From Diphasiastrum complanatum (taxonomy: Eukaryota; Streptophyta; Lycopodiopsida; Lycopodiales; Lycopodiaceae): DNA of 64,000 nt. The notes beneath the pieces are model-generated. The model was not told the DNA's origin. It saw nothing but the letters and a program-made list of their open reading frames with translations, and made no database searches. A program made the translations under genes and the position numbers. The stretch spans positions 10,672,230 to 10,736,229 of the forward strand of contig CM055097.1 of assembly GCA_029204225.1 (NCBI GenBank). Reading direction: 5' to 3'. Shown here piece by piece: positions 1 to 11,094 of the stretch (position 1 is the stretch's first letter; every line of letters begins with the position of its first letter).

Positions 1-26
1 TTGAGCTGAGACATTTCAGCTTCAAT

Positions 27-378
27 GGAGTGTAGTTTGCCTTCAACTCCTAGACATCTTACTGTAGAACATCCCCATGCTAGCTGCAACATAGGACTCA
101 ACTGCTTTGGTAGGTGTATAGGGTTCTTTAGAGCATGGATAGGTGGTAGTAGGTGGAGTTAGTCGAGGAGGTAGTTCAAATGGATAGGTGGTAGTAGGTG
201 GAGTTAGTCGAGGAGTTAGTCGAGGAGTGTAGTTTGCCTTCAACTCCTAGACATCTTACTGTAGAACATCCCCATGCTAGCTGCAACATGGGACTCAACT
301 GCTTTGGTAGGTGTATAGGGTTCTTTAGAGCATGGATAGGTGGTAGTAGGTGGAGTTAGTCGAGGAGGTAGTTCAAAT
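27..378. repeat. Direct tandem duplication, about 197-bp offset
   Basis: The segment starting GAGTGTAGTTTGCC near position 28 recurs almost unchanged near 225. Both copies run through the words CATCCCCATGCTAGCTGCAAC and GGTGTATAGGGTTC. Inside the first copy a shorter unit (GGATAGGTGGTAGTAGG) is itself repeated. The downstream DNA becomes purine-rich (GAAGAAGAAG, then G-rich) up to a GA microsatellite. No coding meaning is apparent; the short open frames here are products of low complexity. Confidence 0.85.
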
Positions 379-571
379 GAAGAAGGTGAAGATGAAGAAG
401 AAGAAAAAGAAGAAGAAGAAGAGGGGAAAGGGGGGGTCTTCTGCTGCTGCGCACAATACGGAGAGAAAGGGGTGGGGTGGAGAGAGGTGAGGGGGAGAGC
501 GTGGAGGGAGGAGGGGAGGGGGAGTGTGAGCTCCCCCTAGTTTTTTGGGCAATGGCAAGGAGAGGAGCTGC

Positions 572-576
<5 letters not shown>

Positions 577-640
<64 letters not shown>
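577..640. repeat. (GA)n microsatellite
   Basis: Uninterrupted GA dinucleotide tract of about 62 bp. It gives spurious Arg-Glu or Leu-Ser open frames. Confidence 0.97.
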
Positions 641-642
<2 letters not shown>

Positions 643-909
643 CTTTGTTAACGTCTATTAATGCTGAACAACCTATAAGACCATATAAGTACATCTCAAG
701 TGTGATAAATACTGAAAGGAGCATATAAATGTCTCCATATACAAACAACAGAAAACTACTAGCTACTAGCTAAATGATTGGTCTATCAAGACCAAACAAA
801 GTCTCCAATCTCGAATCTGCATCCAGACCTGAAAGTCTGAAATATGAAACAATGGGGTGTCATGTAACAATACAATACAATGCAATAGTTGTCCGAACTA
901 TAGGATAGC

Positions 910-1413
910 TCATGGCGCCACAAGACCACTACTGAAGAAAGCGAGGATAGAGGAAGATGTCGGTGCTGAAGCAGCGGGTCTATGCACATGAGCACAAGGT
1001 CTGTGAAGTCTCCTAGTAGACCTGGCAGGTGCTCTAGAGGCAATACACTGTCGGCGATCGTGTTGAGAAACCCGAGATAAACTATCTGACTCATCCTCTG
1101 ATAAAATATCGGCCTCAATGTCTGATCTAGAACGTCTCCGAGAGAAAAAGGAGGTAATCTGGGTCTGCTGGGAATCATGGTATTGTACTGGTCTCTCTCT
1201 AAGACTCTAACAAATCTCTCTACGAAGCAAGAACATCTCACGCAACATCAATGCCACACATCGACGGTCTTGGAATGGGTGAGCATAGTGTGGAGAATCT
1301 TGGAAAAGATAATGATAGTGTCCTCGGATCTCATAATAGACAGGGCATCTGAATAGAAAATGCTCCTCTGACTCCACCTCCTGTAATGTACAGAACTGGC
1401 ACAGTCTGCTCAT
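910..1413 (-). pseudogene. LINE-like C-terminal fragment, copy 1 (zinc finger plus PIP-box-like motif)
   Basis: On the minus strand a 168-codon frame is interrupted by one TAG (1207-1209). It begins with a CX2CX9HX4C finger (CQFC...HFLFRC), followed by CPVYYEIRG, then after the stop by QTQITSFFSRRR (motif at 1144-1167) and an acidic Ser/Asp-rich tail. The finger resembles the C-terminal zinc-binding region (zf-RVT type) of plant LINE reverse transcriptases, as I know that family. QTQITSFF fits the PCNA-interaction consensus QxxIxxFF. No reverse transcriptase core is visible nearby, so this is a 3' fragment. Related copies follow at about 1.73-2.23 and 2.52-2.76 kb. Family assignment is inference from the finger only. 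Confidence 0.6.
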
Positions 1414-1733
1414 ATGAGAGAGAGCTTTATTAATGTCTTGTTCATGCCAAAAGGCATATAAGACTAGTAAATGTACATGTCAAGTATGTGGTAACAGTGG
1501 GAAATGTCTCCGAAATAGTAATGAAAGAAACAACATATCTAAATACTGTGAACTTAAATAAATGAAATAAGTGAGATGATATATAGGAGCATAAGTACTA
1601 CTAAATGTCAAAAATGAGGTGTAGCATTGTCATCATGTCCTGCTAATGCTATAGAAGGGTGTGATACGAGCTGCAACATGAGGCAACTCTGGTAGCAGCT
1701 GACGTCGTCTAGTAGGATGAGATGTGTGTCTCC

Positions 1734-2231
1734 TCATGATAGAACAATATGACTATGAGTGTTGTGTTGTCTCTGATCTCTATGAATAGGTTCGCCGTCG
1801 TCATGATCATCATCACCAGACTTTGGGTCCCGTCGTGGTCTCTTCCTAGAGAAGAAAGAGGTAATCGGAGGCTGAGAGCTAAGATGACTCTGTTGAGCTA
1901 TTTGACATAGATCTCATCGTAGTAGGGACATCTCTCGTATCATAAGTGCAACGCAGCGGGAATCCTCATATGCTATGAGCGATTGTAGTGTGGTGGGCGT
2001 GCCCCGAAATAGGCAATAGTATCTCCCTCGAATCTCATAGTATACAGGGCACCTGGAGATAAAATGCTCGAAACTCCACGTCACCCAAAGAGCATAATTG
2101 GCAGATCCGCTCCTCTCTCGGAGTTCCATGGAACCTCCCGGTCTCAATAGCCAACTGATGTGATGACACACGGGGTTGAGCCAATGTGAATTTGAGGCTA
2201 TGTGATAAACTACGGTGAAACTGATGAGCAT
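1734..2231 (-). pseudogene. LINE-like C-terminal fragment, copy 2
   Basis: The second copy lies about 700 bp from the first in the same orientation. It keeps CPVYYEIRGRYY, SRCVALMIREM, a stop codon at 1914-1916 near the position of the stop in copy 1, and QPPITSFFSRKRPRR (QxxIxxFF at 1851-1874), ending in an Asp/His-rich tail at a TGA (1734). The finger is damaged: CQLC is present in another frame, and a frameshift precedes CPVYYEIRG. The frame upstream of the finger is unlike copy 1 and may not be coding. Confidence 0.55.
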
Positions 2232-2520
2232 TGAAAGCTTGGAATTAGTAGATATTAATGAAAATGTCTTCTAGATCTATTCGAAAATGGAAGAAGAGGT
2301 TATCCTGGGAGGTCTTTAAGCAATGGTCAACAAAATGTTGTAGTAGAAGCCTTATCGTTGAAGATAATGCTTTATGTGCTATACATCAAGGCAGGCCTGT
2401 ACGAAACAAGTAAGTATGCGTTGATGTACGACTCCCTTTTAGTCGATGTTGTACCGGACTACTGGTCATGATGTTTGAAACGAATGATTGCCTCAAGTTC
2501 ATCCTCTGGCTTGACATCTA

Positions 2521-2760
2521 TTCAAGGCCATTGTTTGGAGAAGAAAGATATGATGTGGGACTGCATCTTGTCAATGGTTTGGTAATGCGACAGGTTGCTT
2601 TGCTCATGTGAAATATCTCTTGGATCATTAGCGTAACACATCTGTGTTCCTCATATGATATCAAAGAGTGAAGTTTGAGTGGCTGATCAATGATATGCAC
2701 CTCCAATCACATAACAGAGAAGACATTGAAAAATAAAATGGCCCTTAGAAACAATTTATG
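2521..2760 (-). pseudogene. LINE-like C-terminal fragment, copy 3
   Basis: The most diverged of the three tandem fragments. On the minus strand it shows HFIFQC in place of HFLFRC, then EEHRCVTLMIQEIF in place of RRCVALMLREMF, and finally, after a frameshift, QSHIISFFSK (QxxIxxFF at 2540-2563) just before a stop. Spacing to copy 2 is about 690 bp, matching the 1-to-2 spacing. The recognisable residues are few, so the call depends on the shared order of motifs. Confidence 0.45.
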
Positions 2761-3426
2761 TCTGCTAGCAACTAGTTGGCCGCCTGCACAGTTGTAAGCT
2801 TCTTCTTAGCTGGAATGAAATGAGCGATTTACGTTAACCGGTTCACAACTACCATCATGGAATGAAACTTAGATATAAGCATACCTTACCCAATGTAAGT
2901 AGGTGCTTTAACTCAGCTTTTGAAATAATCTCCATAATGGTCCTGTGGCTTTCAACTTCATCGACTAATTTTAAAGGCTTTAAAGATTGATTGCAGTGTT
3001 GAAACTTTAAGTTTCCAGGTCCATATGTTCTCCAGTCTTCGTAGAACTTGATTCCTGATTCTCTTTACAATTCTTTATCTAGCAGCTATTTCCTGATGCT
3101 GCTTTAACAAGTAATCAATGTAGAAATTTGAGGATTTCATATATTTTGCTTGCTACTTCTTAACTTTTGAATTTGGTTTCTGCATACAAACAAATTTTTA
3201 TTGCACACAATAGCCAGATCAATTTCTTTCTTGCAACTGTTCTATCAGGGTGAATCGCTTTGTTACTAATTCTGCATGGATAAAAAAGCATTTGAATAAC
3301 ATTGAGCTGTTAAAAGAAAGCTTTTTTACTCAACCTATGCAGCGCGTTTATCTAGTAGCAATTTCACCTAATTTTGGCATGGTCTAAACCTTGGTTTACT
3401 CCTAATCTCCTGAATGTCTCTTTTAG
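2761..3426. other. Non-coding, probably formin intron
   Basis: No recognisable gene, RNA or repeat. The 3' end (CTCTTTTAG) is a good splice acceptor for the formin exon at 3427. I searched here for the preceding FH2 exon by its expected motifs (SLGNALN, FRLDSLLKL) and did not see it. Confidence 0.5.
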
Positions 3427-3498
3427 GTACTTGCTGACAAGATGCCAGAATTGCTTGACTTTCACAAGGATCTTCTCCACATAGAGGCAGCCTCGAAG
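3427..3498 (+). CDS. Formin FH2 domain, internal exon (first one visible)
   Basis: A 24-codon exon between TTTTAG and a GT donor. It encodes KMPELLDFHKDLLHIEAASK, a hallmark of the middle of the formin homology 2 (FH2) domain. FH2 proteins nucleate and processively elongate actin filaments at barbed ends as ring dimers. The exon is in phase 0 and its last codon joins the exon at 12381 without a frame change. The preceding FH2 exons, the proline-rich FH1 and any PTEN-like or membrane N-terminus are absent from the window, so they lie upstream or are lost. Sequence is closest, by memory of the family, to plant group II formins. Confidence 0.85.
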
Positions 3499-3566
3499 GT
3501 CTTATTTTTGTTCTTCGTGCTTTGCTCTTGATATGTCTTATAAGTTTGGTGGGTTTACTAACTTCA

Positions 3567-3680
3567 CTTGTATTGTATATTTGACCATTTTGAAGTATTA
3601 CGCAAGCTCCTTTTTAAGTTTACCTGTATTGTGTATCTGACCACTTTGAAGTATTATGCAAGCTCCTTTTTAAGGGAAGG
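3567..3680. repeat. Tandem duplication of about 64 bp
   Basis: Two adjacent copies share TGTATTGTGTAT-like starts, then TTTGAAGTATTA and GCAAGCTCCTTTTTAAG. They differ at a few positions. Intronic, no coding meaning. Confidence 0.8.
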
Positions 3681-4565
3681 ATGTAGTAACTTCGAAAAAT
3701 GCTCGACATCTAGAGCTAATGATTCCAACAATAGCTTGTCTTCATATTGTGGGGAGAGTTGATCAACTATGTTGAGAGTCATTCAGTGTACTGGAGTAAT
3801 GGTGGTCGAATCATCTATTATTCTGGACATAACTTACAACTGTGCCTAGGATGTGAAGTCTGCCAAACTTACACCTCTAATGTTTATCTGAAAGCTCCAC
3901 CTCAAAGTTGCAAACACCTTCAGAGAGAAAGCATTGCATGTAGGACAAATAAACAACACATGACTGTCACAAAACAATCTTTTGCTAGAAACACCAAACG
4001 AACATGAATGATTGCAAGAGTAGTGGATTTTCTACAAAGAACTGCTTGTAGAGCCCCCTTCTTACGAAGGACTTAATACTTATAACTCATTTATGGAATG
4101 AATGGAACTAACTCTACTTAATGGTGTTTGGAGTTACCTAATGAGGGTTTTCAAGGCCCTAGGGAAGGTCTTCACCATCACTAACCTAACTGCTAAATGA
4201 ATATTACCCTTCTGCCCATAGATCATATAAACAGGGTCTTTCTGTAATAGTGTCCACTGGTATGTCCATAATACTGCCCAACAAACAGAAACGTTGCCCT
4301 AAATGTAGGCAGCAAATGGAAGAGTTGTATATAAATCCGAATTCTGGTGCTGATGAGAAGGTTGCAAAATGTAAAATTGAAAAAATTTAAATGCTCGATG
4401 TTACCGTGTCAATGTCATATATCACAAAAACACATTTTGAACATCTAGCTGCCGTAAAAATGATGGAAGTAAAGCCGCAATCATGGGATGGACATAGTAG
4501 AGTAGGAAATAACCGTTGTATAGCCTCTACCGGGCTTCTGTATGAGCGTCATGGCTAAAGTATAG

Positions 4566-4779
4566 TTTAATGCAATCACTGAATATTGGTGGACTCACTA
4601 TGAAATGTATGGAGTATTTTTGAACAAGAATAGCTTTCTCATTGTACCCAAACAGGAGATGTTGATGTATGAGACATCAATTAAGGATGCTGTTGCCAGG
4701 GAAAGGGAACAGGGGTTTGTTTGGACCCCTAGGAATGGGAACATTCTATGGGGAGATTTCACGAAACTGATTGGCTGAT
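4566..4779 (+). pseudogene. Unrecognised coding-like stretch, about 70 codons
   Basis: An open frame between a TAG and a TGA that lacks an early Met. It reads with four Trp residues (EYWWTHYEMYG, GFVWTPRNG, ILWGDF), an unusual amount for random sequence, and an ordinary mixed composition. I do not recognise the family. Its place in a transposon-rich intron makes an old transposon fragment likely. Confidence 0.3.
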
Positions 4780-5189
4780 CTCTGTAAGGTGATCACACAA
4801 AATCAAGTGACTAATGCTTTGTTACTGCCCATCCATAGAGTCATTACCGACTCATCTCCATGCACCGGAGTTGTCGACACACCAATCAGCATGATCAAGC
4901 CTCCAACGGTACATCCTGGCTATGCATGTGCACCAACTCCCGGGTAGTTTTAATGAATAGTAAAGGGCTCTACCACCTCTATACACCTGGTACACGTTAT
5001 TAAGCACAATGCATGCTTAGATCTGTGACACAAGGCAGTCTGAGCTGCTGACATTTGGCACTAAAAAACTGTCAACAATGCTGGACTAGCGTTCTGCCTC
5101 ATGGCAAAATTATCACCTTGAGGTGCACCATTATGGTACATAATAGTAGGGGGGGTGGGCGAAACTAGTTTTGTTTCTTAGAAACCCGT

Positions 5190-5255
5190 TCGGACCCTTT
5201 TGGTTCGGAACGTACAGTACGTTCCGAAACGTACTGGTTCGGAACGTAAATATAT
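5190..5255. repeat. Palindrome cluster, GGAACG type
   Basis: Dense alternation of GTTCGGAACGTAC and GTACGTTCCGAAACGTAC, forming overlapping short inverted repeats. Compare similar clusters at 6003-6060, 15845-15935 and 16090-16170. Confidence 0.6.
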
Positions 5256-6002
5256 GAAAACCGGTATTAAGGCACCTGCTGGCCACATCTGCCGCATCTT
5301 TCTTTTTGAGGGACGCATCTTGATATGCAAGAAATGTGTAGAGTTTTCTGTGAAAATCGTGTTCTATCTGTTTATCTAGTCAGAATCAAGCTTCTGGACC
5401 AACAAAATCTTAGCTGACTGCGACGTTCTCGTAGCCGCATACGAGAAAATCAAGTTGTGACCTGGCTGGCAGACCCCAGGAGCGAGCACTGCGGGGGTGT
5501 TCAGTTCGCTCGTACTAAGATTATCCTAATGCGTATTCATATCTTTGTTCTTCGTGGTGTAAATACAATTGATGAGGGCTCAACGGCCCGAAGATGGCAA
5601 GATCTGGTCTTGCCAAGCAATAACCAAAGCAAAACCCAATTGGAGCTGGAAGCCTGGCCACCACGCTCCTACCTAATTTCTTGAAATTTCCTTTTCACAT
5701 ATTATACGCATGATGAACGAATTCAAAACATAGCATAAAGAACATCTGAAAGTAGCAATAAGTGTCAATAATTCGATGATTCTTCAACAAAGAAAGCACG
5801 GAACTGGATGGTTCTCTCAATCGCGCATATCTATCCCTCGAGTGTTGTCAAAATCATCCTGAAAACCATGTCAGGTGATGGCATCGTGTGCAGTCATCGC
5901 GAATATCTGGATGGTTATCAACCAATTGGATCTCCAGCGTAGACTCAGCATCGCTTGTTTTTCTTTGTTAAAAAGATATGTTATTATTATTATTTTCTTG
6001 GT

Positions 6003-6060
6003 CAGGTTCCGGAATGGAACATGTTCTGGAACGCGTTCCGTTCCGGAATGGGCAACTATG
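6003..6060. repeat. Palindrome cluster, GGAACG type, with TTGGTCAG and GGCAACTATG flanks
   Basis: The core has GTTCCGGAATGGAAC, GTTCTGGAACGCGTTCC and GTTCCGGAATGG in succession. The left flank TTGGTCAG and right flank GGCAACTATG both recur at 16079-16170 around a different palindromic core, so the two loci look like members of one repeat family. Confidence 0.6.
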
Positions 6061-6149
6061 CTCTGTTTATAGTGTCTAGAGAAACCTAAGTATGGCTTTT
6101 TTAGGTCCCAAGAAGGGTGTGTGGCCCACCACTTGGCCATTGGCTCAAT

Positions 6150-6539
6150 TGTTGAAGAGTAATGCCTATTTTACCCCTTTGCATTAGTTAAGTTGTACAT
6201 AACTCATGGGGCATGTTTTAATTAAATGCATGAGACCCCCTTTTGTGAGTTGAGTAAATTAGTGCAAGTAGCCCACTTGGCCAAGTAGCTCACTCCTATG
6301 GTTGACACCTAGACTTTCCATGCATGTAAAGGAGGTGCTTGCGTCACAAGGGATTTGGAGGACCCACGCCCTCCTCTCTCTCTCTAGCAATTCATTTCTT
6401 CTTCTGACTTTTGAGTTTGTGAGGTGCTTATGCAATTCTCCTTGTGTGTGATGTTTTCCATAGCCAAGTTTCTCAAGCTTTCATAGTTGATCTAGTATTT
6501 GAGTTAAGATACTCCATAACTGGGTCTTGCAAATCATCA
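6150..6539 (+). repeat. 5' LTR of intronic copia element
   Basis: 390 bp, starts TGTTGAAGAG and ends AAATCATCA, immediately followed by the primer site. A 6-bp gap relative to the 3' LTR lies near position 6181. Confidence 0.95.
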
Positions 6540-7008
6540 CGGTATCAGAGCAGGTTGTCTAGCCTGTGAGTTTGTGAGTGAGAGAAACTTCAGTGCTCAG
6601 ATTCTTGAGAAGATTTTCATCTTCTACAAGCACCTCAATCTTGGAGGAGGGCGCTTTTGATCTACAGGCGTCAGATCAGGTGGAGTCTTGCACTGTTGGA
6701 GAGCTATTGGCAAGTGGAGTGGGATGATTCAAAAACTTTCTAAATCTGGCTAAGTTTTGGGGAGTCTTTCTGGAGGAGCTTACACAAAAGTAGGGCACAC
6801 TTTCTATAGGGGCTTCTGGTTTCTGTTCCAGTGGGGCCTAGTGCTTGTGCTAGTGAGGCCATACCAAGTGGCAAAGACAAAAGCAGGAGCTGAAGGGTTG
6901 CCTTGAATTGGCTACATACCCTAGTTTGGGGTCAAACCCTTGCTGCTAGAAGTTGTTTCTTTTCTGATCTTTTTCAGGTTGAGCTTCTGTTTGAGCACAG
7001 ATTATAGC

Positions 7009-7830
7009 ATGGCTAGTCTTGGGGAGAGTTTGTTGGGTGAATCTAGCAAACTAGATGGCACAAACTACAGAGTGTGGAAGTTCAAGATGGCTAATATCTT
7101 GATGGACAAGAATTGCTGGGAGGTGATGACAGGTACAGAGCCTGTACCAACATTTGATCCTAAATTGAAGGACTACATGAACAGGAGACAGAAAGCTCAT
7201 AGGATAATCAATCTTTCCGTCAAGGACAATATTATTCCTCACATTTGCAATGCAAGGGATGCAGCTGATGCTTGGACTATTCTGAAGTCTATGTTTGAAA
7301 CAGTGGATTCAGCCAAGTTGGTGTATTTGCAAAACAGGTTACATACTCTCAAGGTGGAAGCAAATGCAACAATTGGTGATCATATTACAAAGGTCAAGGA
7401 CCTAATGGATCAGCTTGCTTCAGTTGGAGAGAAAGTAAGTGATAGGAGTATTGTCTCCATAGTCTTGAACAACTTGTCATTCAACTATCAAGGGAGAAAC
7501 TCCCAACCTTTGGGGAGTTATGTGGTCTTCTTTTACAGGAGGAGATGAGAAGGAAGAATCTTTTTGAAAGGGAAGATAGTCCAGAGCTTGCATTTGCTTC
7601 TAAGAAGAAGCAAAACTTTCAGAAGAAAGGCAAAGGCAAAAAGAAGAACTCAAAGCAAATCTTGGAGCAGTAGGTGTCCAAGTTACAGATTGGAGAGGAG
7701 TCAAGCACCAATTCCTCATCTACACCCAAGAGGAAGGGCAACTGCAACTATTGTGGCAAGTATGGGCATTTTGCTTTTGAATGCAGGAAGAAGCAAAGTG
7801 GTCAGAAGAAGGGAAAAACCAGCAGGGTTA
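7009..7830 (+). pseudogene. copia gag (capsid and nucleocapsid), broken
   Basis: The start ATG at 7009 opens MASLGESLLGESSKLDGTNY, the usual copia Gag N-terminus with the YRVWKFKM motif. The frame is lost near 7490, where the following LPTFGEL-type motif moves to another frame. A TAG lies at about 7672. The nucleocapsid zinc knuckle CNYCGKYGHFAFEC (CX2CX4HX4C) is intact near 7743. Gag would package element RNA in the cytoplasm. Another frameshift near 7815 separates it from protease. Confidence 0.9.
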
Positions 7831-8296
7831 CTTTGTTGACAAAGTTGCAGAGGAGGAGCACTCTGGTGTGCTTGAGCTATTCACCGCAGCCCTATCATCT
7901 GAATCCACATTTGGTGGATGGTACATTGATTCTGGAGCCTCAAAGCACATGACACCTCATAGAGATTGGTTCAGCACCTATGAGGAGATAGAAGATGGTC
8001 AACATGTTTGCCTTGGAGATAATTCTACAAAAGCACAGTTGCAGTACAGCTGTCATCAGGTGAGGTGAAGGAAATTAAAAGTGTGTTGCATGTACCAAGG
8101 TTGGCTAAGAACTTGCTATCTGTTGGTGCCATTACCAAACAGAACATGGTGGTGGAGTTTGATGATTCTACATGTTTGGTAAAAGACAAAGATCAGAACT
8201 TCAAGGTGGTAGCCAAGGGAATGCAAGAAGGAGGTCTTTACAAGCTTTTCGCAACCATTCCTAGCCAAGAGGCCTTGTTTGCAAGGGATACTAATG
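7831..8296 (+). pseudogene. copia protease region, broken
   Basis: Contains the aspartic protease active site in WYIDSGASKHM (about 7919), with the catalytic D-S-G. The downstream flap region is disrupted near 8040 by a frameshift, after which the LHVPRLAKNLLSVG motif continues in another frame from 8065. Protease would cleave the Gag-Pol polyprotein. Confidence 0.85.
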
Positions 8297-9449
8297 GCAC
8301 GAGAGATATGGTCATTTGAGTTATAAAAGTTTGCAAGTTTTGAACAAGCACAAAATGGTAGTAGATCTTCCTAGCATTAAGTCTTCTTCAGATACATGTG
8401 AGGCTTGTGCACTAGGGAAGCAACAGAGGAAAAAGTTTCCAAAGGAGAAAGCTACCAGGGCCAAGGGCATTCTTGAGCTTGTGCATTCAGATTTATGCGG
8501 TCCCATGCAGGTCAAATCAGCAGGGGGGGCATACTATCTCATGACCTTCGTAGATGATTTCTCACGAAAGGTATGGGTCTATTTTCTGAAGCTAAAATCT
8601 GAAGCGTTCAAATACTTCAAACAGTGGAAAGCTATGGTGGAAAACCACACAGGGAAGAGGTTAAAGACTCTTAGGTCAGATAAGGGTGGTGAGTATATTT
8701 CTGATGAGTTCAAAGATCTTTGCAAAGCATGTGGGATAAAGAGACAGTTTACTGCTCCACATACACCGCAGCAGAACGGCGTGGCTGAGCGGAAAAACAG
8801 GTCTATAGTTGAGTGTGCGAGGAGCATGCTCAAGGCAAAGAGGTTGCCAAATTCTTTTTGGGCGGAAGCGGTAGCAACTGCTGTTTTTCTATTGAATAGA
8901 AGTCCAACCAAAGCAGTTGAAGGAATCACGCCAGAAGAAGCATATAGTGGCAACAAGCCCAAAGTGGGCAGCCTACGAGTATTTGGGTGTACAGCATATG
9001 CACATATACCAAAGGACTTGCAGAAGAAACTTGATGCAAAATCCGTAAAGTGTGTCTTCCTTGGGTATAGTGAAGGTGAGAAAGCTTATGTGCTATATGA
9101 TCTCAAAAACAGGAAGAAGATCCTAAGTCGAGATGTCATCTTTGATGAAGAGCATTCACCCAAGATACAGGAGCAGGAGAAGGAAGGAACTACTGAGTTC
9201 ATACCCTTGATTGATTCCACGGATGAGGATCCTAGTCAAGAGTCCTATGAGCCTCAAGTGCAGGAGCAACAACAGGAAATCGAACCTACTAGTTTGAGAC
9301 CTCTTTTTGGCCAAGTACCAGAAGCCGAAGTTGGGGACAAACGGAAGACTAAGACAATACCATGGGATACGTGGTCACCATCCACATCACCTACTGCTAG
9401 GAAGAAGCTACCTAGGTGGTATTGGAAACAATCAAAGAAGGTCAAATGA
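8297..9449 (+). pseudogene. copia integrase (GAG-pre-integrase, zinc and DDE core)
   Basis: From WHERYGHLSYKSL at 8297 the frame carries the His/Cys zinc region (H...H, CEACALGKQ) and the integrase core: first Asp in LVHSDLCGPM, second in LRSDKGGEY, and Glu in QQNGVAERKNR, which is the D,D-35-E order. The copia-typical SVKCVFLGYSEGEKAY follows. The frame is open to a TGA at 9447-9449, about 380 codons, the best-preserved part of the element. Confidence 0.93.
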
Positions 9450-10260
9450 TGGAAGAAGGAGAGAGCAGCGAACAGGGTGTTAGAAGATCTCTTAGGTCTC
9501 ATGAGAGACAAGAGACTAACTTTGCTCTTATGTTCACTATTCTGAATGCAGATGAGCCATAGTTCTTTCATGAAGCCGTGAAGGAAAAGGTATGGCAACA
9601 TGCCATGCAGGAGGAGTACGACTCCATTGTCAAGAATGACACATGGGAGCTCACTACATTGCCAGAAGGGAAGCAACCAATAGGTTGCAAGTGGGTCTAT
9701 AAGACCAAGTTTCATGCCCATGGAACAGTGGACAAGTACAAGGCAAGGTTGGTGGCGAAAGGCTATGCTCAGCAGAAGGGGCTAGACTATGATGAGACAT
9801 TCGCACCTGTTGCTAAGATGACATCTATCAGGACCGTTTTGGCTATAGCCTCATATTTTGATTGGGATGTCCATCAAATGGATGTCAAGAGTGCCTTTCT
9901 TAATGGGCACCTACAGGAGGAGGTTTACATGGAACAACCGCAGGGATTTGCAATAACAGGCAAGGAGAATCTGGTTTGCAGGCTTAGGAAAGTATGGGCT
10001 CAAACAGGCACCAAGGGCTTGGTATAGCCGAATTGACGAGTACTTTGCAAGGCAAGGGTTTGAGAAGAGTAAGTCTGATTGCAATCTTTATGTCTTCAGG
10101 GAAGGAGAAGACTTTGTGGTTGTTGTGCTCTATGTGGATGATCTACTCATCACGGGAAGCAATAAGAAGCTTATTGCTTGTGTTAAGAAGAATCTTTTCT
10201 AGTGAGTTTGAGATGAAAGATTTGGGTTTGCTACACTATTGCCTAGGAGTTGAAGTTTAG
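9450..10260 (+). pseudogene. copia reverse transcriptase, frameshifted
   Basis: Motifs in order: [48 protein letters not shown], then after a frameshift near 9990 the polymerase active site LYVDDLLI near 10130, and SEFEMKDLGLLHYCLG. A TAG at about 9560 and another at 10258-10260 break the frame. The catalytic Asp pair is intact. Confidence 0.92.
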
Positions 10261-11034
10261 AAAGGGAAGCGTTGTCTTTTTATCTCACAGGCAAAGTATG
10301 CACATAAATTATTGAAGAGGTTTAACATGCAAGAAAGCAAACCAATCAACACACCCATGGATGCAAGCAACAAGCCATCAAAAGATGATGGTCCAGCATT
10401 TGTAGATGAGACGCTCTATCGTCAGTTAGTGGGCAGCCTGATTTACCTTACTACCACCAGGCCAAATATTGCTTATGCGGTTGGTATTGCAAGTCAATTA
10501 ATGAGTAAGCCTACCGAAGCACATTGGAAGGTAGCCAAGTGGATCCTACGATATGTGAGAGGGACAGTGACTTATGGGATTGGATACACAGATGACGGGG
10601 ACCTTCAGCTGGAGGGTTATTCAGATTCTGATTGGGCAGGTGATAGAGATGATCGGAGATCGACGACATGCTATTGTTTCAGCCTAGGTTCAGGGGCTAT
10701 ATCATGGTGCAGTAAGAAGCAGCCTACTATTGCTCTATCATCTACCGAAGCTGAGTACAGGGCGACTACGAGGTCCGCCTGTGAAGCCATTTGGTTACGC
10801 CGTCTACTTGAGGACATGCAGATTGCTCAAGTAAGACCTACATTGTTACATTGTGATAACCAAAGTTGCATTCAGCTTGCGAGGAATCCAATCTATCATG
10901 CACGGACGAAACACATAGAGGTGGACCAACATTTTATACGAGAGAAGGTGCACAGTGGGGAGATCGAGCTAGTTTATTGTGACACCAACGACCAGATAGC
11001 TGATATTTTTACTAAACCACTTAGTAAAGATTAG
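10261..11034 (+). pseudogene. copia RNase H
   Basis: Open from just after a TAG at 10258-10260. It carries the connection motif KPINTPMD, LVGSLIYLTTTRP, then the RNase H core: [30 protein letters not shown] and ARTKHIEVDQHFIREK, ending DIFTKPLSKD. All expected acidic residues are present. Confidence 0.93.
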
Positions 11035-11094
11035 TTTGAAAAGTTCAGAACTTTGTTGGGTGTCAGTTTGAATAAAATTGCCATTAAGGGGGGG

